Source: Shinella sp. XGS7 (GTDB taxonomy: Bacteria > Pseudomonadota > Gammaproteobacteria > Burkholderiales > Burkholderiaceae_C). From it: a stretch of DNA of 64,000 bases. This document shows positions 63,301-64,000 of this stretch, piece after piece. Under the pieces are notes generated by a model, which ran no database searches, was not told the DNA's origin, and worked only from the letters and a program-made list of their open reading frames with translations. Numbering within the stretch: position 1 is the first letter of the stretch; the number at the start of each line of letters is the position of its first letter. Both the position numbers and the translations under genes were made by a program. The stretch covers positions 523,501 through 587,500 of the forward strand of contig NZ_CP084758.1 in NCBI RefSeq assembly GCF_020535565.1. Direction: 5' to 3'.

Positions 63301-64000
63301 GTGCCCTCCAGGATGTTGCTCAGGCGGCCGCGCTCGCTCTGCAAATCCCGCGTTTGCTCGGCGACGCGGCGTTCGAGGTCAGCGTTCAGCGCTGTAAGCC
63401 GCCCTTGATGTCTCTGTTGCAGGCGCCAGTACAGGTAGATTAGCGCGTAGAACAGGCCCGACAGCAGCGCCGCCGGCAGCATCCGTGTACGCCACTGCGT
63501 CATCACCTCGGCAGCCATGGCCTGGTCGGGTACGACTGCTCGGTAGATCACCCTTGCGCTTCGATCACCGGGGTTGGGGTCAATGACGCTTTCCACGCTC
63601 AGCACCTCGCCGTGCTCACCCTGCCAGGCGCGCAACCGACCCAAAGGTGTTCCCAAACCCAAAGAGCTCGGACTGTAGCGGTCCAGCCAGCTGTCCCTGG
63701 CGTTCCCTTCCAGCAGACCCTGGCTGCTCAGCCAGCGCTCGTCGCTGCTCAACACATGCAAGCTGCCGTCCCAGGGCAGGCGCAGATTCTTGGCACTGAA
63801 GCGCGCAGAGACATCAACGTCCATTTCCAGGACGCCGAACAGCCTGCCGTCGACCAGCACCGGTTGGGTGTAGCGAATCAGCTGCCGCAGCGGCTCGTCG
63901 CGTGCGTCCGCGCGCGCGGTGGCCATGATGGGATGCGTCCAGGCCTCGCCACGCAGCAGGCGGGCGCTCAGGTCATTCAGCGTGCTGAGCCCAGCCGGGG
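60303..64000 (-). CDS. Membrane hybrid histidine kinase with two receivers and HPt, 5' end outside the window
   Basis: Open to the window edge; at least 1230 residues are visible. A periplasmic Cache-like sensor part (VLVDGRLFGVLEMDVDVS), a membrane helix (ALLSGLFYALIYLYW), a coiled coil, two PAS domains (WAEILGYRPEALPP; FNAGAERLLGYRAEEMVG), HisKA with FLANTSHEIRTPMNAVIG, HATPase (FGGTGLGLSIVKHL), a first receiver (VEDEELQRDRLSTLC; VLLVDWHLGDSLDG), a second receiver (LLVVDDSDINLEVAKRML; AVLMDIQMPGMDG) and an HPt domain (LHKLRGSAGLLG). It is the first visible gene of the operon and lies 51 bp upstream of the RsbQ-like gene. The sensed ligand is unknown; extracellular sensing is inferred from the Cache-like part. 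Confidence 0.92.
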   Translation of the reverse strand, partial: PAGLSTLNDLSARLLRGEAWTHPIMATARADARDEPLRQLIRYTQPVLVDGRLFGVLEMDVDVSARFSAKNLRLPWDGSLHVLSSDERWLSSQGLLEGNARDSWLDRYSPSSLGLGTPLGRLRAWQGEHGEVLSVESVIDPNPGDRSARVIYRAVVPDQAMAAEVMTQWRTRMLPAALLSGLFYALIYLYWRLQQRHQGRLTALNADLERRVAEQTRDLQSERGRLSNILEGTGAGTWEWNAQTGETRFNARWAEILGYRPEALPPMTRDGWIALIHPEDLAHTRQLLAEHLKGESAQYVCESRLHHRDGHWVWTLSTGRVMSRTPDGRAEWVSGTLLDISEMRAAQQERERFASLLRGVLQAATDFSIIATDPDGLITVFNAGAERLLGYRAEEMVGRQTPAIIHLPEEVMQRGAELSAVEGVAVQGFRVFVHGPEREGSEQREWTYVRQDGGRVPVSLTVSVVRSERGEIVGYLGIAQDISARLASERALRHAKAAAEQASAAKGMFLANTSHEIRTPMNAVIGIAHLLADTPLNEDQRQLLRKLQVAGRSLLGVINDVLDLSKIEAGELAVEQAPYQLSELLRELDAVFADPAQAKGLRWELHRGPDLPDTLIGDAQRLQQVLGNLLSNAIKFTAQGRVSLHVDRVELAGERPGLRFQVQDSGIGIAPEAQAQLFQPFVQAEASTTRRFGGTGLGLSIVKHLVGLMGGMVALESLVGQGSVFTIELPLREAAETSLHRPHRLEAVIVEDEELQRDRLSTLCAGFGWQARSFAEAAGLLALMQQRQQGGQPLPDVLLVDWHLGDSLDGISAMRRLRASLPASKVPAALLITQDQRRALQTEDIEAVVDAVLAKPANPSTLFNAVNEAIAKRKGSSDHLLDPAAIQRLGGGLLPDVRLLVVDDSDINLEVAKRMLERQGAVVRCDSGAEAALARLAGGETFDAVLMDIQMPGMDGLEATRQIRERLQLRELPVIALTAGALVEERRRALDAGMDDFLTKPLDPEALVRTVRRQVEARRGAPLPVRGSDTQAALPPDWPLIDGIQAQETAHRLGGDVALFHRLLGRLLETHDAAWVRRLAAMSAEQAAASLHKLRGSAGLLGAKPVQDLAAEGEERLGQGDPLTELTSLFDSLSQSLSTLRGAASAWLAQALDKVDSGQAAPLSDGPARYGVLLDLLRQQDLDAGIALKELRFWLRERGLSDQDVAAIEAHVDELDFDQALRLLEARQLST

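Noticed and set aside
1-64000. tRNA, rRNA and known riboswitch signatures
   Set aside because: Looked for tRNA T-loop patterns and common riboswitch cores on both strands; none was convincing.

Overview
The window is GC-rich chromosomal DNA from a bacterium that looks like a betaproteobacterium of the order Burkholderiales, probably of the Roseateles/Rubrivivax/Pelomonas type. This rests on recall of gene families and on codon use strongly biased to CTG, GTG and GCC; no search was run. No rRNA, tRNA, CRISPR array, replication origin or intact insertion sequence was seen.

Layout. 1-3100: the N-terminal part of a secreted S53-type peptidase lipoprotein, frameshifted at a G7 run, then a LytTR response regulator and its LytS-type kinase. 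3150-5300: a class II glutamine amidotransferase and a geranylgeranyl-reductase-like flavoprotein. 5490-14330: three tandem TonB-dependent receptors on the minus strand, each followed by its own terminator; the third has an amber codon at its signal-peptide cleavage point. 14640-18720: malate synthase G, a divergent LysR regulator, a DUF2214 membrane protein and a PsiF-repeat protein. 18810-27650: a Ser/Thr kinase fused to a cyclic-nucleotide-binding-like domain, then argS, a SPOR protein, a DsbA-like protein, lptA, lptB, rpoN and a THUMP rRNA methyltransferase. 27660-33780: rsmE, a protein of unknown function, a FadD-type acyl-CoA ligase and the three-gene pnt transhydrogenase operon. 33950-39960: a Nudix hydrolase, an acyl carrier protein with an LpxL-like acyltransferase, mnmA, a NarL-type two-component pair, a CAP-domain protein and a small lipoprotein. 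40060-44040: a PA-domain subtilase and a PEP-CTERM protein. 44290-53630: a ten-gene type II secretion / type IV pilus-like operon. 53860-55190: a small ORF and a decayed tyrosine recombinase. 55470-64000: a signalling operon with a two-receiver hybrid kinase, an RsbQ-like hydrolase, a PAS hybrid kinase and a receiver-GGDEF diguanylate cyclase.

How parts may work together. The secretion operon (G-F-E-L-M-C-D plus three pilins) has a lipoprotein secretin with a cohesin-like C-terminal tail, one pilin-like protein lacking Glu5, and tightly overlapping genes. The PEP-CTERM protein and the subtilase lie just downstream on the same strand and are candidate cargo. In the last operon, an RsbQ-type alpha/beta hydrolase with a complete Ser-Asp-His triad sits between two PAS hybrid kinases and upstream of a c-di-GMP synthase. 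This suggests a small-molecule sensing route, by analogy with Bacillus RsbQ-RsbP, wired here into a phosphorelay and c-di-GMP.

Caution on sequence quality. Parts of glcB, lptB, fadD, pntB and pntAb switch to another codon style (GTC, CTC, TCG, GAA) and to protein sequence I associate with Rhizobiales, then switch back. Together with the G7 frameshift, the amber codon and a G12 run that replaces part of the recombinase, this means that assembly or polishing with foreign reads has to be weighed against real recombination before biology is built on these loci.
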